Assembly (NCBI GenBank): GCA_016199305.1
Contig: JACQGZ010000065.1
Location: 1-13,619, forward strand
DNA: 13,619 nt
Source of the DNA: Armatimonadota bacterium
Lineage (GTDB): Bacteria; Sysuimicrobiota; Sysuimicrobiia; Sysuimicrobiales; Humicultoraceae
Direction: 5' to 3'
The notes under the pieces: generated by a model
Database searches by the model: none
What the model saw: only the letters and a program-made list of their open reading frames with translations
Told to the model about the DNA's origin: nothing
Program-made: the position numbers and the translations under genes
Shown here: piece after piece, positions 7,310 to 13,062 of the stretch
Position numbering within the stretch: the first letter of the stretch is position 1
Layout of the letters: every line of letters starts with the position of its first letter

Positions 7310-7450
7310 GCGTCACGGCCCGGAGCGCAGCGAATGGCCGAGCGCTGGCGCGCGGGGCAGACCCTCCGCGTGGTCCGCCGCGAGCCGTATCGGACGGGGA
7401 CGGCAAAGATCCTCCCCCTGCACATCCTGCCGCCCGGAGGACCCTCGTAG
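7310..7450 (+). pseudogene. 5'-degraded copy of a small repeated coding sequence (copy 1)
   Basis: Bases 7310-7374 are identical to 10468-10532, and similarity continues to the TAG stop at 7448-7450. The shared frame (ATG at 7334 in frame) reads A-S-R-P-G-A-Q-R-M-A-E-R-W-R-A-G, then L-R-V-V-R-R-E-P-Y-R-T-G-T-A-K-I-L-P-L-H. After the identical block, six substitutions before the copy 2 deletion all fall at third codon positions and are synonymous, which is strong evidence that this was selected as protein. The C-terminus here is intact. Upstream of 7310 the match to copy 2 fades into indels, and I find no good start or SD, so the 5' part seems lost; a 38-aa product from ATG7334 remains possible. 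No family is recognised. Confidence 0.55.
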
Positions 7451-7460
7451 CGGTCAGGTC

Positions 7461-7679
7461 CTAGAACCTGGTCGCAGTCTGAAGCAGTCGTCGCTGTGCG
7501 GCATCCCGAAGGTCGTCGTACGCTTCTCTGGAGACGCTGATCAGCCGCTGGAACCCGTCGCCGTCGAGAGCCAGTAAGTCGACCGGGGTCTGCGCCGTCA
7601 CCGAGGCGGTCCGCCCCATCTCCCCGAGCAGGCCGATCTCGCCGAAGTAGTCCCCCCCGGCCGCAGAGACCGACTCCTG
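7461..7679 (-). pseudogene. C-terminal fragment of a cyclic-nucleotide-binding domain protein
   Basis: The minus-strand frame ending at TAG 7461-7463 holds ~72 residues that read as the second half of a cNMP-binding domain. G-G-D-Y-F-G-E-I-G-L-L is followed by G-R-T-A-S-V-T-A, the phosphate-binding cassette, then L-L-A-L-D-G-D-G-F-Q-R-L-I, the following strand and helix. The first half of the barrel is absent: beyond ~7679 the frame runs into the antisense of the antiporter gene, and the peptide there (M-M-I-P-P-T-R-I-A) is not cNBD-like. I therefore read it as a gene truncated by a rearrangement at ~7680, exactly where the antiporter begins. The original could have been a Crp-like regulator or a channel or transporter with a C-terminal cNBD; the fragment ends soon after the domain, without a helix-turn-helix. 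Confidence 0.7.
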
Positions 7680-7680
7680 T

Positions 7681-9432
7681 ATGCTTGTCGCAGGAGCCAT
7701 GGCCACGGACACCGCCATATTCCGCGACATTGCCCTGGTCTTCGCCGCGATCCTGGTCGGCGGGATCATCACGGTCGCGCTCCGTCAGCCCCTCTTCGTG
7801 GGGTACGTGATCGGCGGCCTGCTGGTCAGCCCCTTCACGCCCGGTCCCGCCGTGCAGGACGTCGCCACCTTTGAGCTGTTCGCCCAGGTGGGCGTGGTCC
7901 TGCTGATGTTCTCGATCGGCATCGAATTCTCGCTGCGCGAACTCACCCGGCTCGGCGCGCCGGCCACCCTGGGGGCGCCGCTGACGATGGGACTGTTCGT
8001 CCTCCTCGCGGTGGCCGTGGGGGCAGTGCTCGGCTGGCCGATCACCCAGAGCATCGCGGTCGGTATGATCCTCTCCGTGGCCAGCACGATGGTAGCGGTC
8101 AAGCTCCTCGTGGAACGGGGCGAGGCCCAAACCCCGCACGCGCGCCTGACCGTCGCCACCCTCCTGGCCGAGGACCTGATCGTTATTGGACTCATCGTGT
8201 TTCTTCCGGTCCTGGGCGGAGCGGGGGGAGCGCCCCTCGCCTCGTTGGGCGTGGCTCTCCTGCGCGCGGTGCTTGTCCTGGTCCCGTTCTTCTACTTAGC
8301 GAACCGGGCGGTCCCGCGCCTGCTGGAACGTGTGGCCCGCCGCAACAACACGGAGTTGTTCCTGCTTGTCGCCATCGCGATCGGCATCGGGACGGCGGGG
8401 ATCTCCAACGCTCTCGGGCTCTCGGTCGCCCTGGGCGCGTTCCTGGCCGGGCTGATCATCAGCGAATCGGAGTTCACCCACGAGATCCTGGCACGGCTCC
8501 TGCCCCTCCGCGACGTCTTTGTGGCGCTGTTCTTTGTCTCCATCGGCATGCTCATTCGCCCTCGGGACCTCCTTGCCGACCTCCCGAGCGTGCTCATCAT
8601 CCTGGCGCTCATCCTGGCCGGCAAGTTCGCCGTACGGACGCTGGTGCTGCGTACGTTTGGCTACCCGCTCGCGATGGCCACGCTGGTCAGCGTCCACTTG
8701 GCTCAGGCCGGAGAGTTCACCTTCGTCCTGGCCCAGGTCGGCCGGGTTGTCGGCGTCCTCAGCGAGTCCCTCTACCATGCCATTCTGGCGGCGTCTCTGA
8801 TCTCTATCGTTGTCACGGCTCTGCTCTCCCGTCTGGCGCATCGTCTGATTGAGGAACCTATCCCGTCCGGTCCTACGCAACCGGGACCGGCACCGGGGAT
8901 CGCCGGCCACGTCCTGATCTGTGGTTTTGGACGCGTCGGGGGGGTGATCGGCGAGGCGCTGCGCGCCGTTGGTGTGTCCTATGCGGTGATCGACCTGGAT
9001 TTCCGCGTCGTCGAGCGACTCCGCGGAGAGGGGATCCCGTGTGTCTACGGAGATGCCGCCAGCGAACCCGTCCTACGTCACGTGGGCGCGGAGCGAGCGC
9101 GGTTGGCCGTCGTTGCCATCCCGGACTTCCAGAAGGCACGCCTCGTCGTGCGGAGGCTGAAAGAGATCAACCACGAAGTCCCGGTCCTGGTGCGATCCCA
9201 CCACCTCGGGGACCGTCTGGCCCTCGCGGAGGACGGAGCGGCGGAAGTGATTCAACCCGAATTCGAGGCTGCCGTCACCCTCACGCGGCACGTGCTGGAG
9301 CGCCTGGGCATGCCCTGGGACGAATCCAAGGAACGTCTGCACACTCTCCCCCACTGGGATCCTCATACAGCCTTACTGGAGCCACCACCCTATGCCATAG
9401 CCGAGAAGCCCTCCGACCAACGTGAGAGGTAG
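7681..9432 (+). CDS. CPA2-family cation:proton antiporter (KefB/YbaL-like) with RCK/TrkA-N domain
   Basis: An inner-membrane monovalent-cation/H+ antiporter, most likely K+ efflux. Residues ~10-395 form the hydrophobic exchanger domain: Q-P-L-F-V-G-Y-V-I-G-G, V-G-V-V-L-L-M-F-S-I-G-I-E-F, then L-A-E-D-L-I-V-I-G-L with the acidic ion-pathway residue, and later S-I-G-M-L-I and H-L-A-Q-A-G-E-F-T-F-V-L. From H410 a cytoplasmic TrkA-N/RCK Rossmann domain begins (H-V-L-I-C-G-F-G-R-V-G, with an acidic V-I-D-L-D strand end for NAD(H)) and runs to ~540. At 583 aa it has normal length for YbaL/KefB. ATG7681 has no SD and lies at the breakpoint with the cNBD fragment; ATG7699, preceded by AGGAG two bases ahead, may be the true start. 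Its last 60 bases overlap azlD tail to tail. No promoter is obvious, because the upstream DNA is the truncated opposing gene. Confidence 0.93.
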   Translation: MLVAGAMATDTAIFRDIALVFAAILVGGIITVALRQPLFVGYVIGGLLVSPFTPGPAVQDVATFELFAQVGVVLLMFSIGIEFSLRELTRLGAPATLGAPLTMGLFVLLAVAVGAVLGWPITQSIAVGMILSVASTMVAVKLLVERGEAQTPHARLTVATLLAEDLIVIGLIVFLPVLGGAGGAPLASLGVALLRAVLVLVPFFYLANRAVPRLLERVARRNNTELFLLVAIAIGIGTAGISNALGLSVALGAFLAGLIISESEFTHEILARLLPLRDVFVALFFVSIGMLIRPRDLLADLPSVLIILALILAGKFAVRTLVLRTFGYPLAMATLVSVHLAQAGEFTFVLAQVGRVVGVLSESLYHAILAASLISIVVTALLSRLAHRLIEEPIPSGPTQPGPAPGIAGHVLICGFGRVGGVIGEALRAVGVSYAVIDLDFRVVERLRGEGIPCVYGDAASEPVLRHVGAERARLAVVAIPDFQKARLVVRRLKEINHEVPVLVRSHHLGDRLALAEDGAAEVIQPEFEAAVTLTRHVLERLGMPWDESKERLHTLPHWDPHTALLEPPPYAIAEKPSDQRER

Positions 9433-9666
9433 GGATCGCCAGGGCGTCGTGCACGCTGCTCCTACGGCAGCCGCGAGCCGGGCGACTGACAGGGAGGCAC
9501 CCGGCTCCGGAAGGAGGGCAAGGGCTCCTAGCCCCCCGAACAGCGGAGCCGGAATTCGGTCCAGGAAGGCGCGGACGGCTGCCGGAGGGTCGGGAAGCAG
9601 CACTAGAGCCAGGGCTCTGCTTCCATAGGTGACGGCCGCGAGAGCAAGCAGCAACGCGAGACTCAT
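9373..9666 (-). CDS. azlD: AzlD-family branched-chain amino-acid exporter subunit
   Basis: A small integral membrane protein of 97 aa with three or four hydrophobic segments, as in AzlD (~100-110 aa). L-A-A-V-T-Y-G-S-R-A near residues 10-19 corresponds to the conserved early motif (T-x-x-x-R) and F-L-D-R-I-P-A-P-L-F to the family's R-x-x-P. AzlD works with AzlC to export branched-chain amino acids or analogues. ATG9664-9666 has GAGGG five bases upstream and lies seven bases after the azlC stop, so translation is probably coupled. The 3' end overlaps the antiporter gene by 60 bases on the opposite strand. Confidence 0.87.
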   Translation of the reverse strand: MSLALLLALAAVTYGSRALALVLLPDPPAAVRAFLDRIPAPLFGGLGALALLPEPGASLSVARLAAAVGAACTTPWRSLPLTLVGGLLGYGIGWWLQ

Positions 9667-9673
9667 GCAGCCC

Positions 9674-10315
9674 TCATGGCAGGGCGACCAGGAGCGCTGC
9701 CAGCACCGGGATTAGGCCTCGGCCCGACGGCCAGAGGGCAGCGAGGACGATGGTAAGGAAGAAGGCGGCAACCGCGCGCACGGCCAGATCGCGACGTCGC
9801 GCGGATAGGGCCGCCAGTCCGATGAAGAGGACCGGGAAGATGGCATCGGCGAGGTCCCTCAACCCGACCAGAGAGGCGCCAAGCAGGCCCAGGGTCGTCC
9901 CCATCAGCCATGCCAAGTAGCAAATCAGGCCTGAAACGGCCAGGATCAGCGAGGCCCGACCCTCCGTGGCCAGCGCCAGTCCGACGGTTTCATCGATGAG
10001 GAACCAGGCAAGCCCCGCGCGGGCAAGGGGTGGAGCGCCAATCCGGGGCCGCAGGACCGCCCCGAGGAGCAGGTTGCGGAGGTTGAGCGCGATGGCGGTG
10101 ACGAGCAGCGCCGCCGGCTGCGACCCGGCGAGGAGGAGACCCACCGTGGCGAACTGGACCACGCCGGAGAAGATGAGCCCGGACGCTGCCAGCGTCAGTC
10201 CTGCGCCGATGAGGGGGCGCGCGGCCGCCCCGAAGATGGTCCCAAAGACCCCGATCGCAAAGGCGAGGGGTAGCGTCGCCAGAAGAATGCTACGGGGAGA
10301 GCCGCCTTGGGTCAC
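9674..10315 (-). CDS. azlC: AzlC-family branched-chain amino-acid permease
   Basis: The large AzlCD subunit, 213 aa (family ~220-240), with six or more membrane segments. Characteristic stretches are L-P-L-A-F-A-I-G-V-F-G-T-I-F-G-A, F-S-G-V-V-Q-F-A-T-V-G-L-L near residue 50, A-L-N-L-R-N-L-L-L-G near 75, and W-F-L-I-D-E-T-V-G-L-A near 103, the last being the best family marker. Exports branched-chain amino acids or toxic analogues across the cytoplasmic membrane with AzlD. The start GTG at 10313-10315 has AGAGG about ten bases ahead, and an inverted repeat at 10329-10359 lies in its leader. No azlB/Lrp-type regulator adjoins it; the next regulator upstream is the LuxR gene at 10913. Confidence 0.9.
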   Translation of the reverse strand: MTQGGSPRSILLATLPLAFAIGVFGTIFGAAARPLIGAGLTLAASGLIFSGVVQFATVGLLLAGSQPAALLVTAIALNLRNLLLGAVLRPRIGAPPLARAGLAWFLIDETVGLALATEGRASLILAVSGLICYLAWLMGTTLGLLGASLVGLRDLADAIFPVLFIGLAALSARRRDLAVRAVAAFFLTIVLAALWPSGRGLIPVLAALLVALP

Positions 10316-10328
10316 GGATATTACGCCT

Positions 10329-10359
10329 CTGGGAGACGAGGTTACCTCATCTATCCCAG
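10329..10359. promoter_or_regulatory. nested inverted repeat in the azlC leader
   Basis: CTGGGA (10329-10334) pairs with TCCCAG (10354-10359), and nested inside GAGGT pairs with ACCTC (10338-10342 with 10344-10348) around one central T. It ends 14 bases before the azlC start on the minus strand. It could be an operator for an amino-acid-responsive repressor, or an RNA hairpin over the ribosome site. I cannot distinguish these. Confidence 0.4.
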
Positions 10360-10392
10360 CTCGTCGAAGAGGAGGAGGGTGGGCTCTCCAGG

Positions 10393-10607
10393 ATGAGCGT
10401 GATCGTGAGCCCCGCGGTCGCGACCGTGGACGACGCCGAGGTGGTCAGCATCGTGCTCGACTTTCTGGCGTCACGGCCCGGAGCGCAGCGAATGGCCGAG
10501 CGCTGGCGCGCGGGGCAGACCCTCCGCGTGGTGCGACGCGAGCCGTATCGCACCGGGACGGCGAAGATCCTCCCGCTGCAATCCTGCCTCCCCAGGGTCC
10601 CTTCTAG
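10393..10607 (+). pseudogene. small repeated coding sequence, copy 2, with a one-base deletion near the 3' end
   Basis: From ATG10393 the frame reads M-S-V-I-V-S-P-A-V-A-T-V-D-D-A-E-V-V and then shares A-S-R-P-G-A-Q-R-M-A-E-R-W-R-A-G and L-R-V-V-R-R-E-P-Y-R-T-G-T-A-K with copy 1 at 7310-7450. Around 10580 one base is missing (CTGCAATC against CTGCACATC when counted in codons). Correcting it restores I-L-P-P-Q-G-P-F and a TAG at 10605-10607 in the position of the copy 1 stop; uncorrected, the frame runs on to 10710. The original product was ~71 aa, soluble, basic in its second half. A GGAGGAGGG tract lies ~13 bases before the ATG, further than usual. Function unknown. The deletion may be real or a sequencing error. 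Confidence 0.55.
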
Positions 10608-10642
10608 CGACGCCCCTCCGCGCGCTCCTCGCCTGGGATTGC

Positions 10643-10670
10643 TTGACGCCCCGAACCGCGTTGCTAGTGT
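10643..10670 (+). promoter_or_regulatory. sigma-70-type promoter of the 57-aa gene
   Basis: TTGACG (10643-10648) and TAGTGT (10665-10670) are 16 bases apart. The predicted start near 10677 gives a leader of ~30 bases with a good Shine-Dalgarno (GGAGGG, 10695-10700). Confidence 0.6.
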
Positions 10671-10706
10671 AGAGCTATCCGGCCAATCCGCTCTGGAGGG
10701 ATCCAC

Positions 10707-10880
10707 ATGAAGAAACATCCCGAGGCGCGTCTCATCGACGAGGAGCTGGCGGCGCGCCTGGCAGCAAGGGATGTGGCATGCGCCGTTGACTCGTCCACAG
10801 CTTCGGGTAGGATACGTCTCCTGGGTAGGCCGCACTTGAACAGGGAGGTCAGTAGTATAGACGCACCTCTCGTGGCATAA
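10707..10880 (+). CDS. small protein of unknown function, 57 aa
   Basis: The open frame from ATG10707 to TAA10878-10880 has a GGAGGG Shine-Dalgarno six bases ahead and a credible promoter at 10643-10670, which together argue for a real gene despite its size. The peptide starts M-K-K-H-P-E-A-R-L-I-D-E-E-L and A-A-R-L-A-A-R-D, an amphipathic helix rich in Glu, Arg and Ala, and ends in a polar, irregular tail (R-I-R-L-L-G-R-P-H-L). It has one cysteine and no membrane segment. The N-terminal helix recalls short antitoxin- or regulator-like helices, but I have no family for it, and it may equally be the surviving front of a longer, broken gene. It lies 32 bases before the LuxR gene, whose likely promoter is inside it. 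Confidence 0.45.
   Translation: MKKHPEARLIDEELAARLAARDVACAVDSSTASGRIRLLGRPHLNREVSSIDAPLVA
10786..10813 (+). promoter_or_regulatory. candidate promoter of the LuxR-type regulator gene
   Basis: TTGACT (10786-10791) and TAGGAT (10808-10813) are 16 bases apart, inside the 57-aa gene. It would give a ~90-base leader. The regulator can also be read from the 10643 promoter. Confidence 0.4.
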
Positions 10881-10912
10881 TCGGGCCAGAAACCGCGTTT
10901 ACAAGGGAGCAG

Positions 10913-11578
10913 ATGAAGCAGGAGGCCGGAGGGTCCGTGGCGTCGCCAATCGCGGTTGGCATCGTCCATGCCAGCCGTCTGATCCGGGAGGGATTTCACG
11001 ACCTGCTGGGTCAGCAGACGGAAGTGAGCGTTGCCGCGTCCTTCGGCGACGCCCGAGAGGTTCTGGCCAACCCGGTGTCGGGCGACCACGTCCTCATCTA
11101 CGACCTCGGCACCGCCAGGCAGGACGGGCCGGCGCTGCTCATGGAGCTGCATCAACGGCTGCCCCAGGCCAAGATTCTGATGTTCAACGTCACAGACGAC
11201 GATGAGGCGATCATCGAATGCGTGCGCGTCGGCGCGTCCGGCTGCATCCTGCAGGATGCCACGCTGGAAGATCTGCTCGCGGCGATCCGCTCGATAGCCC
11301 GGGGAACGCCGCATTCGTCCCCCCGGGTGATCACATCGCTGTTTAGCTACGTGGCCAGCCTGCAGGCGGGGGAGGATCGCCTGCCGCCCCAGCCGCTCAC
11401 CAAGCGTGAAGAGCAGATCCTGCAGCTGGTCGTACAAGGGCTGAGCAACAAGGAAATCGCGCAGAAGCTGTACCTCCGGCCGCAGACCGTGAAGAATTAC
11501 GTTCACCTGATCCTGCAGAAACTGGACGTGCACAGCCGCCTAGAGCTCATCCGCCACCTGCGTTCCGGCAGGCACTGA
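10913..11578 (+). CDS. LuxR/NarL-family response regulator with degenerate receiver domain
   Basis: A cytoplasmic transcription factor of 221 aa, normal for the NarL/FixJ class. Residues ~13-130 form a receiver-like fold and ~160-217 a GerE-type helix-turn-helix: L-T-K-R-E-E-Q-I-L-Q-L-V, then G-L-S-N-K-E-I-A-Q-K-L and T-V-K-N-Y-V-H-L-I-L-Q-K-L. The receiver keeps the acceptor-position Asp (D64, in L-I-Y-D-L-G) but lacks the other phosphorylation residues. The Asp-Asp pair after strand 1 is H19-A20, the Thr/Ser after strand 4 is N92, and the Lys after strand 5 is Q114. Mg2+-dependent phosphorylation is therefore unlikely, and it may work constitutively or through another signal. No histidine kinase is adjacent. 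ATG10913 has GGGAG three to four bases ahead; GTG10937 is the alternative. It points towards the element at 11588 and the membrane-module operon. Confidence 0.9.
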   Translation: MKQEAGGSVASPIAVGIVHASRLIREGFHDLLGQQTEVSVAASFGDAREVLANPVSGDHVLIYDLGTARQDGPALLMELHQRLPQAKILMFNVTDDDEAIIECVRVGASGCILQDATLEDLLAAIRSIARGTPHSSPRVITSLFSYVASLQAGEDRLPPQPLTKREEQILQLVVQGLSNKEIAQKLYLRPQTVKNYVHLILQKLDVHSRLELIRHLRSGRH

Positions 11579-11587
11579 GCCCTTCCC

Positions 11588-11640
11588 CGGTACCGCTGTA
11601 CTGGTACCTTCCTGGACCTCTTGAGTACCCGCGTTTCTAG
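11588..11640 (+). promoter_or_regulatory. four-GTAC-box element, copy A (leader or operator of the 11892-13440 operon)
   Basis: GTAC tetramers start at 11590, 11598, 11604 and 11625 and CTAG at 11637. The same order and spacing occurs at 13504-13555 (GTAC at 13504, 13512, 13518 and 13540, CTAG at 13552): 8, 6, 21/22 and 12 bases apart. The first and third boxes can pair as a stem; the outer pair is G-C here and A-T in copy B. It starts 12 bases after the regulator's stop and ~300 bases ahead of the next gene. It may be a multi-site operator or the start of a structured leader. Confidence 0.5.
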
Positions 11641-11683
11641 TCCGCTCGGCCAGCCCACCGCATCCTGAGATCAAGTCCGACCG

Positions 11684-11720
11684 ACGCGGGTGAAGCCCTG
11701 GAGAGCCGGGGGACCCGTGT
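11684..11720 (+). other. stable stem-loop in the ~310-base gap before the membrane-module operon
   Basis: An outer stem of 8 bp (11684-11691 with 11713-11720, one G-U) and an inner stem of 6 bp (11696-11701 with 11706-11711) close an AGAG loop. The DNA before it aligns loosely with the sequence after copy B at the window end, so it may be part of one longer leader RNA. The rest of the gap (11721-11880) shows a purine-rich GGGGGAGGGG tract and further GTAC sites near 11720 and 11870, but no gene or known riboswitch motif that I can identify. Confidence 0.4.
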
Positions 11721-11891
11721 ACCGGCAACCCGGACAGGCGGACGGGGGAGGGGTGGGGACGATGGCCGGGTTTCCAAGAGCCAAGCGTCTCGCCGAGCCG
11801 AGGCCGTCATCCTCACCCTCTCCCCGCCAAGTCACCCCGATGCAGAGCCGGTAGGTGCCGGTCGGCAAATCGTACCGAAAGGGGGAGGGAT

Positions 11892-12269
11892 ATGGAGAGG
11901 AATCACCTGCAGGAGGCGGTGCTGACCTCACCGGCGACCGCGCGCTGGAGCCCGTGGTTCGTCCTGGCGGGGTTGACCATCATCGCCGTGTACGTTGTGG
12001 TGGGTCTGGGACTGGCGTCCGTCGCGGCCGGGTACTTTGCCCTGCCGAAAGTCGAGCGCGACGCGGCGCAGGCCGGCTCCGCGATTCTGGCGCAGTGGCA
12101 GTACCTGCAGTCCACCGGGACGTGGCTGGAACCGTTCAAGTTTTCCGGGCTTTCCTTGATCATTACCGGGATCGTGCTGAACTTGGCCGCGATCATCCGG
12201 ACGCTGCGCACTCGGGCCGCGGTGCTGCACCTGGCACTCAGTGAGATGAAGGGGGGAGAAGCGCGATGA
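11892..12269 (+). CDS. two-TM membrane protein, single copy of a repeated module
   Basis: I do not recognise this 125-aa protein. Membrane helices lie at ~21-44 and ~85-105, with the polar stretch between them carrying the signature A-G-Y-F, D-A-A-Q-A-G-S-A-I-L-A-Q and W-L-E-P-F-K-F. Residues ~45-106 are clearly homologous to residues ~167-229 and, more distantly, ~55-115 of the next protein, so the gene pair encodes three copies of one module. Both helix ends and a short basic tail (I-I-R-T-L-R-T-R) suggest a hairpin protein of the cytoplasmic membrane. GGAGGG ends two bases before the ATG, which is close but the only reasonable SD. The stop overlaps the next start (ATGA at 12266-12269), so the two are translationally coupled and probably form a complex. 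Confidence 0.82.
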   Translation: MERNHLQEAVLTSPATARWSPWFVLAGLTIIAVYVVVGLGLASVAAGYFALPKVERDAAQAGSAILAQWQYLQSTGTWLEPFKFSGLSLIITGIVLNLAAIIRTLRTRAAVLHLALSEMKGGEAR

Positions 12270-12985
12270 GCACGCTGACGTTGGAAGAGCAGTTCGTGAC
12301 GATGCTGCCGCCGTATGACCGGCTGCTGGCGCGCATGGCGCGATCCTTGTGGGCTTTGTCTATTCTGATGGGCCTGGGGATCGTGGTGGCGGCCTTCCTG
12401 GTCGGACTGTGGAACTCGGCGCAGGTGGGAGCCTACTTCGCCAACTCAAAGGAAGTGCGGGAAGCCGCCGCCACCGGTGCGGCGATCGTTGGCCTGAGAG
12501 TGACGATCGAGTCCATCTTGGCCTGGCTGCCGGGATTCAAGTTCTTCGGCATGGGCCTGCTGTTTTCGGGGATTACCTTCGTCCTGGCCAACATCATCAA
12601 CGCCCTGCGGGCCGCCGGTGGTGGCCTGCAGCGAGCGCTCGGCGTCGAGGTCAAGGCGATGGCCAAACCCCTGACCGCCAAACTCTTTCCGCCGCTGATG
12701 ATGATGGGGCTGATGGTCTTGATCGCCGCGTTTGTCATCAGCCTGTGGCTGGCCGGCGTGAGCGCCGGTTACTGGAACCACTCGATCCAGACCGAGCTCG
12801 ACGCCGCGCAGGCCGGCTCGGCGCTCCTGGCGCAGCTGGCGGCGATTCAGTCCGTGAAGGCCTGGCTGGAGCCCCTGAAGTTCGTCGGCATCGCCTTTCT
12901 CCTGACGGGGATCAGCCTGGCCCTGGCGACGATCCGCAAGATCCTGCAGTTCCAGGCGGGACGGATCATCGAACTCGTCTCGTGA
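12266..12985 (+). CDS. four-TM membrane protein, tandem duplication of the same module
   Basis: A 239-aa protein with helices at ~28-50, 94-115, 144-166 and 205-225. It has two module copies: residues ~55-115 (G-A-Y-F, A-A-A-T-G-A-A-I, A-W-L-P-G-F-K-F) and ~167-229 (A-G-Y-W, D-A-A-Q-A-G-S-A-L-L-A-Q, A-W-L-E-P-L-K-F). The second is closer to the 125-aa neighbour than to the first, even at DNA level (12800-12840 against 12060-12095), which points to duplication between the genes or to conversion. The conserved W-L-x-(P/G)-x-K-F just before the second helix would lie at the membrane surface. No catalytic motif is visible and the function is unknown. It begins inside the stop of the 125-aa gene with GGGGGGAG ahead, and is followed after 77 bases by thioredoxin. 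Confidence 0.82.
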   Translation: MSTLTLEEQFVTMLPPYDRLLARMARSLWALSILMGLGIVVAAFLVGLWNSAQVGAYFANSKEVREAAATGAAIVGLRVTIESILAWLPGFKFFGMGLLFSGITFVLANIINALRAAGGGLQRALGVEVKAMAKPLTAKLFPPLMMMGLMVLIAAFVISLWLAGVSAGYWNHSIQTELDAAQAGSALLAQLAAIQSVKAWLEPLKFVGIAFLLTGISLALATIRKILQFQAGRIIELVS

Positions 12986-13002
12986 AGGGCGCGGTGATGG
13001 AA

Positions 13003-13033
13003 CCCGGGGACGGGGCGCCGCCCCGCCCCCGGG
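13003..13033 (+). other. strong intercistronic hairpin upstream of thioredoxin
   Basis: CCCGGGG (13003-13009) pairs with CCCCGGG (13027-13033) and, across one A-C mismatch, CGGGGC pairs with GCCCCG, closing a GCC loop: 13 bp, nearly all G-C. No U-tract follows, so it is unlikely to be a simple terminator. It may protect an RNA end or partly attenuate reading into thioredoxin. Confidence 0.5.
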
Positions 13034-13062
13034 CAAATGCCAATTCGAGGAGGGTGTTGAAG

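Noticed and set aside
7015..8139. 374-aa minus-strand open frame
   Set aside because: Mostly antisense of the antiporter and the coding repeat; no SD and a low-complexity His/Arg/Asp-rich product.
11684..11880. Known riboswitch (cobalamin, glycine, TPP or c-di-GMP)
   Set aside because: Fragments such as GGTGAAGCC or GGAGAG recall these families, but the ordered conserved core of none is present.
11671..11931. 86-aa minus-strand open frame in the gap before 11892
   Set aside because: No SD, no recognisable domain, and it overlaps the start of the plus-strand gene.
12349..13062. N-terminal extension of thioredoxin through the 4-TM gene (frame open from 12349)
   Set aside because: It is the shadow frame of the membrane protein; thioredoxin has its own SD and ATG at 13063.
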